NCBI GenBank assembly: GCA_037042915.1
Contig: CM073195.1
Span: forward strand, 1,116,001-1,180,000
Length of the DNA stretch: 64,000 nt
From: Auricularia sp. M13
Taxonomy: Eukaryota > Basidiomycota > Agaricomycetes > Auriculariales > Auriculariaceae
Direction: 5' to 3'
The notes beneath the pieces are model-generated. The model was not told the DNA's origin. It saw nothing but the letters and a program-made list of their open reading frames with translations, and did no database searches. Position numbers and translations under genes: made by a program. This document shows positions 33,976 through 45,952 of this stretch, one piece after another (positions within the stretch are counted from its first letter, which is position 1; each line of letters begins with the position of its first letter).

Positions 33976-35158
33976 ATGAACTACTCGACAACGTTCCCCA
34001 CGACCACCGACGCCTGGCTCTCGTCCCGCCCCACAGTCTCGCCCCTCAAGACCTCCGACGAGGGCGCTTATGTCCGTCTCTCGTCGTCCACCTCCGCCTC
34101 CTCCTCCTCCTACCACCGCTCCCAGCCAGACTACAGCGCCCTCAACACCCCCCGCGGCTCCTGGATCTCCAACGCCTCCTCCGCCTCAGACCGCCGTCCG
34201 TCGGCAGCCTCGGCCTACGCGCCCTTCTCGCCCCAGGGCTACTCGTCGGGCGGAACGACGCCGCTCTCCGCAGGCCCGGGCGCGTCCTCGTCCATGTCGC
34301 CGCAGGACGAGTGGTCCCCGGCCTCCTACGCGCCCCAGGGCTACGGCCAGCAGCTCTCCGCCCAGCACGGCGGCCTCTCGCTGCACAGTCACTCGCACGC
34401 CATCCAGATGCACTCCCACCATCCCACCAGCCAGTACCCCGCCGCCATGCCGCTCAACAGCCACCATCATCTGCCGCCGGTGCCCATCCCGATGCCTGTG
34501 CCGCTCGGGGGCGCCCTCCGCGCCGCCGCGGCAAGCTGCCCAAGCAGACCACCGAGTATCTCAAGGACTGGCTCCACAAGCACGCCGACCACCCGTACCC
34601 GTCTGAAGATGAGAAGAAGCGGCTGTGCGCCGCCACGGGTCTCTCGATGTCGCAGGTCTCCAACTGGATGATCAACGTACGCTCCCTGCGTTTGATCCCG
34701 CGCACCCAGCTGACTTGCCGCCCTCCAGGCAAGACGCCGGATCCTCGCGCCCGCACGCGCGAACGCGACGCCCGCGACGACGACGACGCCCTTCTCCTCG
34801 TCCGCCCCGCCCGCGCCCGTCCAGCAGGCCTCCGTCCAGTCGTCCATGCCGCCGCTCACCAGCGCCGTCGGCCCCGTCCCAATAGCGGCGACAGCGGCTC
34901 GACGCGCTCCTCGCGCGCGCCCTCCACCGACTTGGGCCCTCCGCGTCTCTCTACAACTCGTTCGCATCCCAGGCGCCGCCGCCACAGCAGCAGCAGCATC
35001 AGCATCATTCGCCCAACTCGGCGAGCCCGGCCCAGCGCTATGTGCTGCCCGGCAACGACGTCGGCGGCTACGCCTATGCCACAGGGCCCGCGGCGTCGGC
35101 GCTCGATGGCGGCCGCGGGTCGCCGCATAGCACCGTGTCGGACCACACGACGCAGTGA
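33976..35158 (+). CDS. TALE/KN-type homeodomain transcription factor, with apparent frame breaks
   Basis: From the ATG at 33976 a Ser/Tyr/Gln/His-rich region runs to about 34510. The homeodomain follows: RRRGKLPKQTTEYLKDWL, HADHPYPSEDEKKRLC and GLSMSQVSNWMIN, then a 52 nt intron (34677-34728) and ARRRILAPA. HPYPSEDEKK is the three-residue loop extension of TALE homeodomains, and WMINxR is the recognition helix end. The C-terminal tail is Gln/His-rich and ends at the TGA at 35156-35158. As written, the sequence changes reading frame three times: before the homeodomain (G5 run at 34507-34511), near 34880 (CCC) and near 34936 (GGGCCC). Each is cured by one added base, giving about 380 residues. 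I think these are assembly errors, although a pseudogene cannot be excluded. Relatives control development in mushrooms. An alternative start at 33849 would need a further shift. Confidence 0.75.
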
Positions 35159-36268
35159 GCCGTGAGCCTGCGCGCGTCCTTGCTTCTTCTGCTTTCTTGC
35201 CGCTTTGGGCTGGTCCGGGTGTGTATTCAATCCCATTTGCTTGGTCGTCCCGCGCGCTCTCGCGGGGCTTGGTTTCTCGCCTCATCTCACGTTATATCTC
35301 TCTTACTACATTATCTCTCGCTCGCCCATCTGCAGCCAGCCGTGTATTCTCAGTCTGCGCCCGCCCCTTGCGCCGCCGCGCCCTCATCTTGAACACTGTC
35401 GATACTAGCTAGTCCCCTGCCCGTCTCTGTGCTCACCGTTGTGTCGATGCTTTGCCCATCCCATCCTCATCCTCATCCCGTCCCATCCCGCTGCTGAACA
35501 AAATAGAAGCGCATTCTCGCCGACCGCGCGTGCGCGCCGTCGGGTGTAACGTTGAACGTCGAACGTCGAAACTCGGGGATTGCAGTGGGGTGTTTTGTTA
35601 ATACCTGCGCGGTTGAGCCGAACAGAACGAGTCGGGCTCCTTATTGAATACGTCTTCAAATCGAGATCATCATGAACTCACGGCCGCAGCGACGATCCCG
35701 GGGTCATCCGCCTTCCCTGCTGTGACTTCGCTGCGCGCAGCAGCATGGGGCGCGTCCTGATCCGCACCGCCGGTCGTCGCCCGCACCGCCCTTCCCATAT
35801 GCCTCGCACGATTTCTGCCTGCCTGCCTGCGTATTGTCCTTACTTGCAGCAGCCGTTCTAGCGCCTCCGCCGACAGAAGGCACCCCGGGACGGGAAAATT
35901 TGAATTGAATTGGGCGCGTGGCGGTGCGCGGATGCATATGATATGCCTAATGCGCCCGCTCCGCTGCTGCCTGCATTTATCGCCCCGTCGCCATTCACGC
36001 ACACTGCTGTTTTGCGCGCTGCACTGCGGATTCTAGTTTCTAGTCCCCAGATCCCAATTTCTGCCCCCGCCTGCCTCGCCCGAGAGCTCCGTGCGCCGTG
36101 TTTGTGTGCGTTCCGACTTCGCGCGTCCGGACGCTACAGTATCTATACAGCGCGCGTTTCGTACTGTATCGTTCGACTCTGGGTTCGGACTCGAGGCGAA
36201 TTGAATTCTGCACGAGTCTGAGTCACGGTGCGCGTGAATCCCGCCATCTGCATCCCGAGCCCGCCGAA

Positions 36269-36290
36269 GATGCGACGATGCGACGATGCG
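36269..36290. repeat. GATGCGAC tandem repeat
   Basis: Almost three copies of an 8-base unit, GATGCGAC, in non-coding DNA. The unit length is not a multiple of three, which fits the absence of a coding frame here. Confidence 0.45.
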
Positions 36291-36798
36291 CCCGACGTCA
36301 CCTGGACCAGACGGGCGCCTAGCGCCGGCAACTCTAAAAGACACCGAGTCCGACCGAGGCTCGGCGGCGTCATCTGGTCCCCCTCAGGCTCCCGCACACG
36401 TTCTCCTGAGAGCTGTGCGAATCGCGCTGCGTTGCACTCACCGAATGAATGAATGCATGCGTCTTTCTGAATCTCTGTCTCTGTTTGCGTTGCGTTGTGC
36501 GGTCGGTGGAAACAGCACGGCGGGACTGTGGCTTGATAGGGGCTTCCGGGGGAGGGGCGGCTGCACTGGCCCGCCTTCGAGATATGATAATGATGCGTGC
36601 TACGGTGGCTCTACATTGCATATCTATCTCCCATCTCATTGTCCCGTATTGTATTGTGCTGCTACATACATGCGCTCTTCCCGCCCGTGCGCAGCGGACC
36701 GCCGAGCCATATTGCTGCAAAGTTTGCGGTGGATCTGATGGCATTCCAGGTGGATGGGGTTTGCGGGGCGTGAGGCGTGGGTGGGACTGGGACTGGGG

Positions 36799-36821
36799 GA
36801 TGTGGATGTGGATGTGGATGG
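36799..36821. repeat. GATGTG microsatellite
   Basis: Nearly four tandem copies of GATGTG, following a doubled GGGACT unit. Purine-rich and non-coding. On the other strand it would read as an Ile-His repeat, which explains part of a long chance frame there. Confidence 0.5.
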
Positions 36822-39800
36822 AGGTGGAGGGAGGATTCGCCGAGGCCGAGAGTCCGGGCGACGATGATGCGCCTGCCTGGACCGGAAGGCTCGATAGATA
36901 TGGCCGCCGCGGTGCACCATTACAGTATTGCTGCTGCTGAGCCGAAAAGAAGGCCGGCCCAGGGAGAAGCTGCGAGCGCGACTGAATGGGGGAAGGGAGT
37001 CCAGGTATGGTTATACGTAAGGGAGCCCAGGCGGCGGGTGCGGTAGGGAGTAGCCACTGCACGGTTCGCACCAAAGCAGATCGCGATTCTTTTGCGCGCC
37101 CGTCGTCACGCGGTTCCTGGCCGCGGCTGCAGTGCCTGTGTCGTTGCATGCGCTGCGATTCCCCTGCCAGGGAGCCCTCCTTGCGAGAGAGAGAGAGCTC
37201 AACGATGCGGAAGATCTGACTGAGACTTGCTGAGATGTCACGCAATTTCCGGGTCGCGCTGACAGGCGTGCAACTGCAAGACGCTGTCGAGGCAATCTTG
37301 GCGACACACAGACGTTTGAGGTGACGTGTGGCTGCGCTGACACGGACGCGCCGTCGAACGCGTGCGCCGCGAAGCACGCTCGCTGACACGCAGATAGACT
37401 GGCGGCCGCTCCGAGGGCCTGCCATGCGCTCCGAGCGCAGGGTCGCAGCGCCCTCCCCGCACCTAGACTCGCCCCGCGGTGCCTGGACGACCGCAACGGA
37501 CGATTCGAATCTCGATGTGCGCCAGCGCTGGCTCCATGTGCCGCAAGATCGTCGCGAGATTCTAGCGCTGAATGCGAATGGCCCCGGGCCCCCGGTGTAA
37601 GCTGGCCAAGGGCTTCCGGAACCGAGGAAACCTTGTCCGATGCACGCATTCGTTTCACTCGGTCGCGGTGCACATGAGCACTAAAGCACCGCAACCAACG
37701 AGAACGGTCGTCGTCATCCTCCCAGCAAGGTTGGGTTGCACACGCTAAACCCCGTTCCCCCTTGCTCCCGTGCCCCCGAAATCGCGATTGGATGAGAATG
37801 CAGACGCGCACCAGACCGAATCGAACCGCCAAGATCGCATGAGACTGGCCCTCTTCTGGGCCTCATGCGGCACATATTCATCGATTCAGGCTGAGATGCG
37901 CATGTGCATGCGGCGGGATCCCATGCTGCTTTCGTTGTTTCTTTCCCCGCGTTCGCGTTGCAATGCATAACAAAACCACCTAGAAGCGGTCGGCCACCGC
38001 GCGGCGGCCCTGATCTCTCTCACCTGAACAGACGCCCGCCGGGTTTAGTCACAGGTGCGACTCTGGGCTCGTGCTTCGACTTCGGGCCCTCGTGATGCGA
38101 TGCGCACTCTTGAGAATCGGGCCTGGCCACGCTGGTGGCCTTCTAAACTTGCCATTGTCCGGCGGATTGACAGAAAGAACAACAACGCGTCGGATATGGG
38201 GCCGGATGGCTCGAAGAGGTCATCGATATCGATCTCCCCATGCCTGGTCTGATCGGGGAAATGCTCAGTGGCGACCACATTGATTGTATTGTACTCACCC
38301 CCGTCTCTGCACGATCTCAGCTCACCCCGGGGCGTTTCGCTGCAATCTGCGCCACACACTCAAAAGCGCGACGCTGGGCCCTGGCGGCACTTACTGCAGC
38401 ACTTACGTTTTGCACACTGAAACCGGCGATAGCACCAATCGCATATATCAGATGCGATGATCTCCAGCTTCCCAGCGTAGCTGTAACAATAATACTCTCG
38501 CGGGATCATCGCCATTACGAGATTCGGATGGGACGGGCGTCGGGCGCGGGTGCAGTTCTCTCCCGCGCGCGGCTATACCCTGAAACTCCTAGCGCTGTTC
38601 AGTGTTTGCTTATCGTTGCTAACGCGCAACGGGCCCCCCATACACACACATTCCATCGAATAAATTTATCGAGGATTCGCACCAGGATATCGTATGGCAA
38701 TAGATACTTCGCCCGCCGCCCGGTAACTTACCCGTCGCCCGCTGACCGCAGCAGCTTGCCTGTTTGGCCTGTTGCCCCGCATAGATATAGATGACTGGGA
38801 TGAGAAGCCGTGAGATGTGCCTGTGGGACGAGAACCATTAGTTCTCGCAGTACTTATCGGATCTCATGGAAGATTAGGTACAGTGCAGTACTTAGCTCTG
38901 AGAGGGACGAGCACGCGCGCACGCCAAGAGCGGCCACACTCGCTCGCTGCCCCGGTTACTGTCTTCGCCGTATTGCCCGACTCGGCGCGTTCTCACCAGA
39001 AACCAGAAGCACGGCTGGCGCAGACACGGGACGGTGCAGCGCGCTTGCGCTTGCGCTTGCTCTGGAGAAAAGGCAGCCTAAACCATGGACGTCCTCGAAC
39101 CCCGAACGCACAGGACCTCCGATGCCGGGGGATAGCGCCAGCGTCAAATTGGGTTGTGTTGTTGCGGCGACGAGGCACCAATGCATAGTCATTTGCGCAC
39201 AGACAAAAGAGAGAGGCTCGTATGCAGATGGCCACGCTCCGCGGTACGTGTGGCATGTAGGGCTGAATGTAAAGCGCGCCGGAGCCGCTTCGTGCCCTGG
39301 GTTCTCGAAGCAAGCAGAGCAAAACGTAACAAACGGCGACAATGAATGCCCAATTTCGGGTTTCCTGGAAGCCTTCCAGAGCATCTCCTCGTCGTGTTTT
39401 TTTTCTCAATACGGGTGCGGGAGGCGGGGGCGCTCGGCAACTTGCAGACGAGACGAGGACTTCGGCCCGGACACTGCACCGATCGCGATCGGCCAGCAGA
39501 CCACCAGACCTGCATTTCCAGAGCTTTCCAGAGACAGAGACTGAGTTGAGAAGCATGGGGCGGGTTATTGACGACGTACCTGTTTGCGATCATGGACCAT
39601 CGCTTCAGTGCTGCGAGGAACCCCTCTAATGCTGCGTGCATATGTTGCCTAGGACTACGAGCAACACGGCTAGCTCCCCAAGAGCATAGCGTCTTGTAAT
39701 GGTTGATAGTTGATGTCCGGACTCCGAAGAATTCCTGAATATGGCTCCAATAGAAAGCAGAGAAGAACGTTGACGTGGTGGCATGTACTGAAAGAGCATC

Positions 39801-41507
39801 GGAGATTCGAGAGTCAAGGTGGTTGACGGAGAGCGGGTCCTGCTAGATGCGTGCAGAGCATTCGAATGTGCGGACCAGTGAGAGCGAAGCCGTCTTTTCA
39901 GAACTGCCAGAATTGACTCCGAGTTCGCCATAGGATGAGCGTCCAGTGATTCCGAGTCCCTGCTGAAAGATGCAAAGCGGTAATCCGGGATACGCAAAGA
40001 ACATCCTTCTGAACCCTAATAATCGCACAGGAACCGCGGTCAGCTGCCCATTGCCGATTGCGTATGAGCCGGAGTCGCCAGCGCGAGTTTGGTACTACTA
40101 ATTGCAAATCGCTGCGAGCTGCGTCGAGCGATCCACCGTCGCTGAAATGGCGGCCTTTGCAGAAAGCTCGGCACTAGCTGCGCGAGTGTTGAGTACGGTG
40201 ATTTCAGAGACCAATGCGCGGCGTATCTCGACATAGTCGGTGCGCTGATCAGCGCTATGATCCACGGCGACCCTGCAGCAGCGGGCTGCGCTAAGACCAG
40301 CCAGGGCATCGGGATCTCAGCCATGCATTTATCTAGGCGCGTGAGCAGGTCTATGGACCGTAATGGCTATGTAGTGCCAGCGTACTGTATTCTCGCACAG
40401 AGAACTGGTCCCTGAGTTATCGCTTTGAGAAAACTGCTGATACTTTGTGGCGAATCTCTCAGCATTTGGACCGAAAGACCACTGGAAGCGTCCCCTCGGT
40501 GTTTCGCGACGCTGCACACGGTACAGCATTTCGTAGACGAAGCAATGACGATTCTGCGGCCTCCTGGAAAGATGCAGTGGCACACACGTCACGGTGTAGG
40601 AATGCCATCCTCGGTTGCAATTCAGCGCGAGATAGTAAGGCCCCCATAACTCCCGAGGCGCCGAGACGGAGATGATGCGAGTGAAACCAGCAGGAGCATG
40701 TTGAGAGGCCACGGTGATCATCACAGCACTGAGCCACCTTGAGCACGCAACTGTAGCGATTCTCGGTCTGAGCCCCGCGATGACCGCCAGTGTTAATGGC
40801 CAGTGCACGTCGTACCGGAGGTCCGAAAGTCGGGGGCAGTGAACAGTACAGGATGATATTGAGTCGCAGGGTCGCACGTGCCGCCGACACACTGACCAGA
40901 TAAAGGAGACTGATCAGACCGTGGTGCTGCCGTGTTGGTGGAATCGTGGGACGTGACGGCGTTTTCAGGTACCACTGCCTCCGTTTAGCGAGCTCGTACT
41001 GAACGGAGCCGCGCAATACCCCTGGCGGTCTGTGCCATGATTTCAACAGTGTCCGCGAAATATTCACAAGGGTGGGACACGGATTGTGGTCAGAAATCCC
41101 CAGTGCGAGGTCCCATCGCGAGAAACGCACAGGGGCCTCGGCCCAACTTGAGGTTCACCTGTAACTCGTCAGACCTAGAAAACTGCACAATCCCTACGAA
41201 CATGCTGGTTTTGAGCTGCAGGGAGCGTTTTTGCTGCGCGGCGTGGTGGGCAGTGTCGTCCGAGTCACAGTGACTTGGGGGAGCCTCAGCTTGTTCGGCG
41301 TCGAGGATGCGTGGTAACGACGCGTACAAGACGAAGAAGATGCGGATGCACTCATCGGGGCTGTGGAACACGCTTTCCAACGCTCGTTGTCGCCCTCAGG
41401 ATCGCGCGTGGAAAGCATGGCAAACCACGAGGTAACCGCGGGGCCGCCTCCTCAAGTAGGCCGCAGGCTCCTCACGACGGTCATACCCAACTTGCACATC
41501 GCTCCCC

Positions 41508-44500
41508 ATGTCGCAGTCCACTGCTCGCCACTTTGCGCCCCCGTACGTTCTGCGTTCGTTCGAATCCAGCGGCGATGAGTGAGTCGTCCTCTTCGATGTC
41601 CTCGGCTAGCACTGACGCTTGGCGGCCACGAGGCGCGCTTCGGCTGCACAAGCGCCGGTAAAGGATGAGAAAACGGGCGTCAACGTCTACCGTGTGGACC
41701 AAGGAAAGCTCGTGCTGCACGCCGATCCCGACTCGGTCTCCACATCCAAGGCGCGCCTTGATGATCTCTACGTCGATCCGACCCACACTGCATACAAGTC
41801 GTTGGAGAAGAGCATGTCTCAGCTGGAGACGGATGCACTGGGCGTCGTCCGCACGCTCGTTTACTCGATCTCGAAGTCGAAGCCCAATGTGCAAATCACA
41901 CGACGAGCATTGAACACGCTGCACCGATTCCTCTTCATCATGTGGTGCCGCCACACCGACCGGGGAGCGCAGCTGATCGACGGCCAGCTCGACGAGCGGA
42001 CGAAGCAGGCGCTCGACCGCCACATCGCGCGCAACTTCAACGGGAAGCCTGCGCAGCCACTCGACGTGTGGTTGCAGAATCTGCGCGAACTGCTGGACGA
42101 CAAGTTCGTTGACATCTTCACGAACGAGAAGATATTCCTGCCCGACCGCAAGGCGTTTGAGACCGACTGCCGCCTGGGCCGGCTCGCGCTCTGGCGGTCA
42201 GCGCCAGACGTCGACTTCATCACCGCGTTCAACTGCTGCGGGATCTACGACGGCTGGCCGGTGGAGGGGGGCGCGGTAGACGCGTTCACCGGCGTGCAGA
42301 GCGGCGGCCGCGCGATGCTCGCGCGCGTCAAGGTCTTCCCGCTCCACCCGAACCTCGCGCTGGCCATTCTCCACCCGTCGATGACGACGAGCGGCGTAAG
42401 CCCGGCGATGTACGACACGCTGCTCAGCCGCGGCTCGTCGCCATTCGCCGAGTTCCCTGCGTTCGCGCCGGACGTCCGGTACGCGAACCTCAGCCCGGCC
42501 GCGCGCAAGGCGCAGCGCACCGGCGACACGCGCGTGCTCGAGAGCGGGGGCAAGAAGGTGTCCGACCCTGCGGCCGCGAGCGGGTCGTCCGCGCGGCGCA
42601 TCGACGGCCGGCTCCTCGAGGCGCGCGAGGACGACATGCTCACCTTCACGCCCGCGCACCTCTCCGCGCGCCAGACGCTGCTCGTCAACGCGCTCGTGCT
42701 GCACACCGCGGCCGGCGGCGTCGTCTTCCGCTCGCCGCGGCAGCTGCACCACTCGCTCAGCGCGTACTCCAAGGACTTCGCCACGTGGGGGCCGAAGCAG
42801 GACTACACGCGCCTGCAGGAGCTGCTGCGCCTGCACGAGCAGGGCAAGCCCTTCCCTGACGACCCGGAGCCGCTTGCGCTCCCTGAGCCCGAGCGCCGAT
42901 CCGCGACCCCCGAGCTCATTTCGCCTATGTCCAGCAGGCCGGGAAGTCCACTGCCAGGACGCAAGTCGGCCAGGCAGAAGCGCCGCGAGCGCGAGGAGCG
43001 CAAACTCATGCGCCAGGCTCTTGGACTCGCGTCGCCGGCTCTGACGTCCCCTGCGACGAGCGATGCCGAGCTTCCCGACGAGGGCTACTTCGCCAGCCCA
43101 CTCTCTGCGTCAGCGACCCTGGTCGAGGAACCCCCAGTTTCGAAGTCGATTGAGGCTGCGATCGACGAATCGCAAGATGTCGTAGCGGAGAAGCATTCCG
43201 AGCACGATGTGGCCGCGGACGAAGAGCCAACTCCCGAACTTGCGAGTAACGAACAGACGCAGCAGGTCACCGAGAAACCAGTGCCAGAACACGTCGCTGA
43301 GGAGCAGTCCGCGGAGGAGTCCACCGCTAAAGAGGCTGCCATCGACGAGCACACTGGCGAGGAACATGCCGTCGAGGAAGACGCTGTCGAGGAGCATGCA
43401 CGTCCGGCATCTCCGGCCGCGGAGCCAGAGCTGCAGGAAGTCGTGCCCCCGCCTGCAGAAACGCTCGACACCAGCGCTCCTCTGCCTCTTGGTGATGTGT
43501 TCCCCGAGGAAGAGGCCAAGGCCGTTCTCCGCGAAGCCCTGGGACACTCAGCGGTCGATGTGCTAGAAGGAGAAAAGGACCAGAGTCTTCCAGAGCCGCA
43601 TGCGGACGACTACGACGAAGCTGAGGCGCCACGGGTGGAAGGTGAGCAGGGCCGTCCAAAGTTGCGCAGAACGCAGCACTCAAGTATCGCTCCAGAAGTT
43701 ACACACGAGCACCATGAGCAAGACGATGCCACTTTCCAAGCAGACGAGATTGCCGGAGTCATGTCGCATGTGCCGCCGACATTCGACGCAACAGAACACG
43801 AGGCAGTCGCACACGCGTCCCTGGGAGCTCCTGAGGACCCATTCGACGACTCGCACGCGGTTCACGACCATGACGAACAGGAGGGTGCTCACGCACAAGC
43901 ATTAGAGCACGTTCTTCACCGTGACGCTGAGAGCGACCGACCCCGCTCGCAGTCTCCACCGGCCGTCCCCTTCCGTCCAAGCCACCAACGCTCCCCGCCG
44001 CTCTCGCCGTTGGACCTCGAAGCGCTGGTGGGCAGGGTTTACGAAGTGTACGACATCGCTAACGCGGTCAACCAGGCCGGGTCGCGCGTCGCGGGCGAGC
44101 TCACCCAAGTGGCGAACATGGTCGTGCGGCACGCGGACGACATGCTGGTGCCCGTCGACGACGACGAGGCGCTCGAGACGGCATCTACGACGCGCACGCG
44201 GACGTCGAGCATGTGGATGAGCGAGACGAGCGAGGGTCGCATACCCGACGCCGACATCGGGCCCTTGCCGCCGCGTTCGCAGACGTCCGAGGAGGCGGAC
44301 GCTTTGCCGCTGCCGGACATCAAGGTAACGCCGGCCACGCCTGCGCTACGCCCGCTTCCAGAAGTCGAATCGGAGGTGCGCCAGCGTGCCCCGACGGCCG
44401 AGAAGCAGGAAGCCGAGACCTCGAAGAACGAGAAGCAAGCCGGCGGCGAGAAGGACAAGGCTCCAGTCCAGTACACACTCACGCAGAAGGTCGTCATCTG

Positions 44501-44669
44501 GATGGTGCTGCTCTTCCTGCTCATGTTCGCCTTCCCGTTCATCGTCCTGCGCACCGCGTTCAACCTCGTCATGGCCGCCGCCGCGCACCGGCGAGGCGTC
44601 GACAACGGCATGGTGCAGACCACGGGGCAGCAGACTCCAGCCGGCACGGGAACGAGCCACGAACTCTAG
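41508..44669 (+). CDS. DUF4238 protein with long acidic region and C-terminal membrane anchor
   Basis: The first exon starts at the ATG at 41508 and reads HFAPPYVLRSFESSGDE, the opening motif of the DUF4238 family. A 54 nt intron (41579-41632) leads to GVNVYRVDQGKLVLHADPD. Further family signatures are LDDLYVDPTHTAYKSLE, the helix RRALNTLHRFLFIMWCRHTD and FITAFNCCGIYDGWP. After this domain (about 430 residues) come basic KSARQKRREREERK and some 450 residues rich in Glu, His and Val. The C-terminus is a membrane helix, VVIWMVLLFLLMFAFPFIV, with a short tail. DUF4238 has no proven biochemical role. The tail anchor suggests a protein facing the cytosol from an internal membrane. An ATG at 41619 inside the intron is not the start. 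Protein length is about 1,030 residues; the frame is clean. Confidence 0.85.
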
Positions 44670-45285
44670 ATGTCCAGACGGTTCCATTGCGACGACCAGC
44701 GGCAATACCGCTCCTTAGTCCGCCAGGCGCGGCCGAACGAACGACCAGATAGATACTTACGAACGATACGCTTTCCTCGCACGCTTTGCACGCTGTTCCA
44801 CGAAATATGCTGAAATATGCTGAAATATGTACACGCTTGACCAGCGCAATTTTACATACTTTTTCATCTGACTTTTGAAGCTTGAAGTTCCAAGGAACGC
44901 TGGCACTCGTTGCGGAGATGAAACTTGATCACCCAGCAGACCTCTCCCCCTATTCAATTCAGAACAATTTGCAAAAACAAAAGAAGAGAAAACAATTCCG
45001 AGCACTCTACGGGGAGTCGGGACGAATGCAAGACGAATGTGTTATAGTATCACAGGTGGGTTGGTGGCACAGTCTCTCGTAGAATCAACTTGGTAGCCTA
45101 CCTCAGAGCGACACTCATACAGCGACCCCTCTTCCGGCGGTGCGCGCGGAGTCGCTGTATAAGAACTCAGAGTTCTGCAGCGCTTTAGGATGATGCTTGA
45201 AGCAGTGGCTCACCTGAATGAAATGTGTGTGAGAACAAGTCAGGATTGAAACAATTGCGATACATATGTCCTATTGGGACTACGA
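44670..45285. other. Intergenic region between convergent genes
   Basis: About 600 bases holding the 3' ends of the DUF4238 gene and of the leftward unknown gene. It is more AT-rich than its surroundings and includes a 10-base tandem repeat, listed separately. No gene is seen. Confidence 0.4.
44801..44829. repeat. 10-base tandem repeat
   Basis: Just under three copies of the unit TGAAATATGC, starting 130 bases after the DUF4238 stop codon. It could be part of a 3' end signal, since TGAAAT and TATGT elements are AT-rich, but this is speculation. Confidence 0.5.
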
Positions 45286-45846
45286 TTATTCTAGAATCCA
45301 CTGTGGTTCACCTTCGACCTCCATCGCCTCCATCAGCTCCTTGATTTTTTGATCGGGGAGGCATTGGTCAACGAAGTGCCCGGACCGGCTCAACACTGCG
45401 AACCAGACGATGTCGTGGTGGTCGACATTCTTCGAGGTTTCGCTCAATGACGACAGGGCAAAGTGCGCCCAGCAGCGAATACCGAGGTCGTACGACGTGT
45501 CGAACATCAGCGAGCGCTTGCGCGCGCGCGTCCAGCTTTCAGGGTTCTGGTCGGAGGGGCGATCGATATTATGAGCCTTGTCGTAAGCGTGGATGGCATC
45601 GTCGGGGAAATAAAATCCATAGTAGCACTTGTGCCCCTTCATAGCTTCCACCTTAACGTTCTCTGGCATTTCAGGCGGAGGGACGAACTTCGAATAGGGG
45701 ACAATACTGTACAACGTCAGGTCCACCCTCGCGGGCACGAGTACAAGCACTCACTGAGGTGGTTGAACCTTAGGTTCTGGAAAGTCCACAAGACCGAAGT
45801 TCTCTCGCACGCGCATCGAAGCAGGTATGGGTTCTATGGCGATCAT
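45286..45846 (-). CDS. Hypothetical protein, about 170 residues
   Basis: Two exons join across an intron of about 50 nt near 45700-45752: FPEPKVQPP continues HIVPYSKFVPPPEMPENV. The remainder has an aromatic-rich middle (CYYGFYFPDDAIHAYD), a segment IRCWAHFALSS and an amphipathic C-terminus, IKELMEAMEVEGEPQWILE. No signal peptide, membrane helix or known domain is visible. The splice is clean and the residue use is balanced, so I believe it is a real gene. The start is taken at the ATG at 45846 (MIAIEPIPASMRV); an upstream ATG at 45951 would overlap the divergent neighbour's 5' region. Function unknown. Confidence 0.6.
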
Positions 45847-45952
45847 GACGGCGATGAAGACTGAAGAGCGTCTTGGTTGGTGGCGGGATAAAATGAGGTG
45901 TGACCACCGGCGACTGCCGTCAATCGTGTTGGGTGAAATTCTCTCGTACAAG

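Larger units (their letters stand above)
35159..41507. other. 6.3 kb gene desert downstream of the homeobox gene
   Basis: As on the other side, only chance open frames are seen, including two long leftward ones (36370-37425 and 37011-37832) of low-complexity Arg/Ser/Pro composition with no motif. It includes four TACTGTA/TACAGTA heptamers, a GATGTG microsatellite and a GATGCGAC repeat. The first few hundred bases are the 3' region of the homeobox gene and the last few hundred the promoter of the DUF4238 gene. Confidence 0.55.

Noticed and set aside
33795-35165. Rightward 456-codon frame across the homeobox gene
   Set aside because: Only the part from about 34510 to 34676 is homeodomain. Before and after it the frame gives Leu/Arg-rich sequence, whereas the other frames give sensible Ser/Gln/Tyr-rich sequence, so it is not the real product.
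36370-37425. Leftward open frame of 351 codons
   Set aside because: Low-complexity Arg/Ser/Pro content, an Ile-His run caused by the GATGTG microsatellite, and no domain or intron structure. GC-rich non-coding DNA yields such frames by chance.
37500-37525. Second T-loop-like sequence (ATTCGAATC)
   Set aside because: No pairing stem and no other tRNA arms nearby.
37011-37832. Leftward open frame of 273 codons
   Set aside because: Overlaps the previous frame, has a compositionally random Arg/Ala/Ser product and shows no motif.
27290-41507. Retrotransposon or DNA transposon in the deserts
   Set aside because: I see no long terminal repeats, no long terminal inverted repeats and no reverse transcriptase, integrase or transposase motif in any frame.
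41619-41660. ATG at 41619 as start of the DUF4238 gene
   Set aside because: It lies within the first intron. The upstream exon from 41508 carries the family's conserved opening motif and splices in frame.
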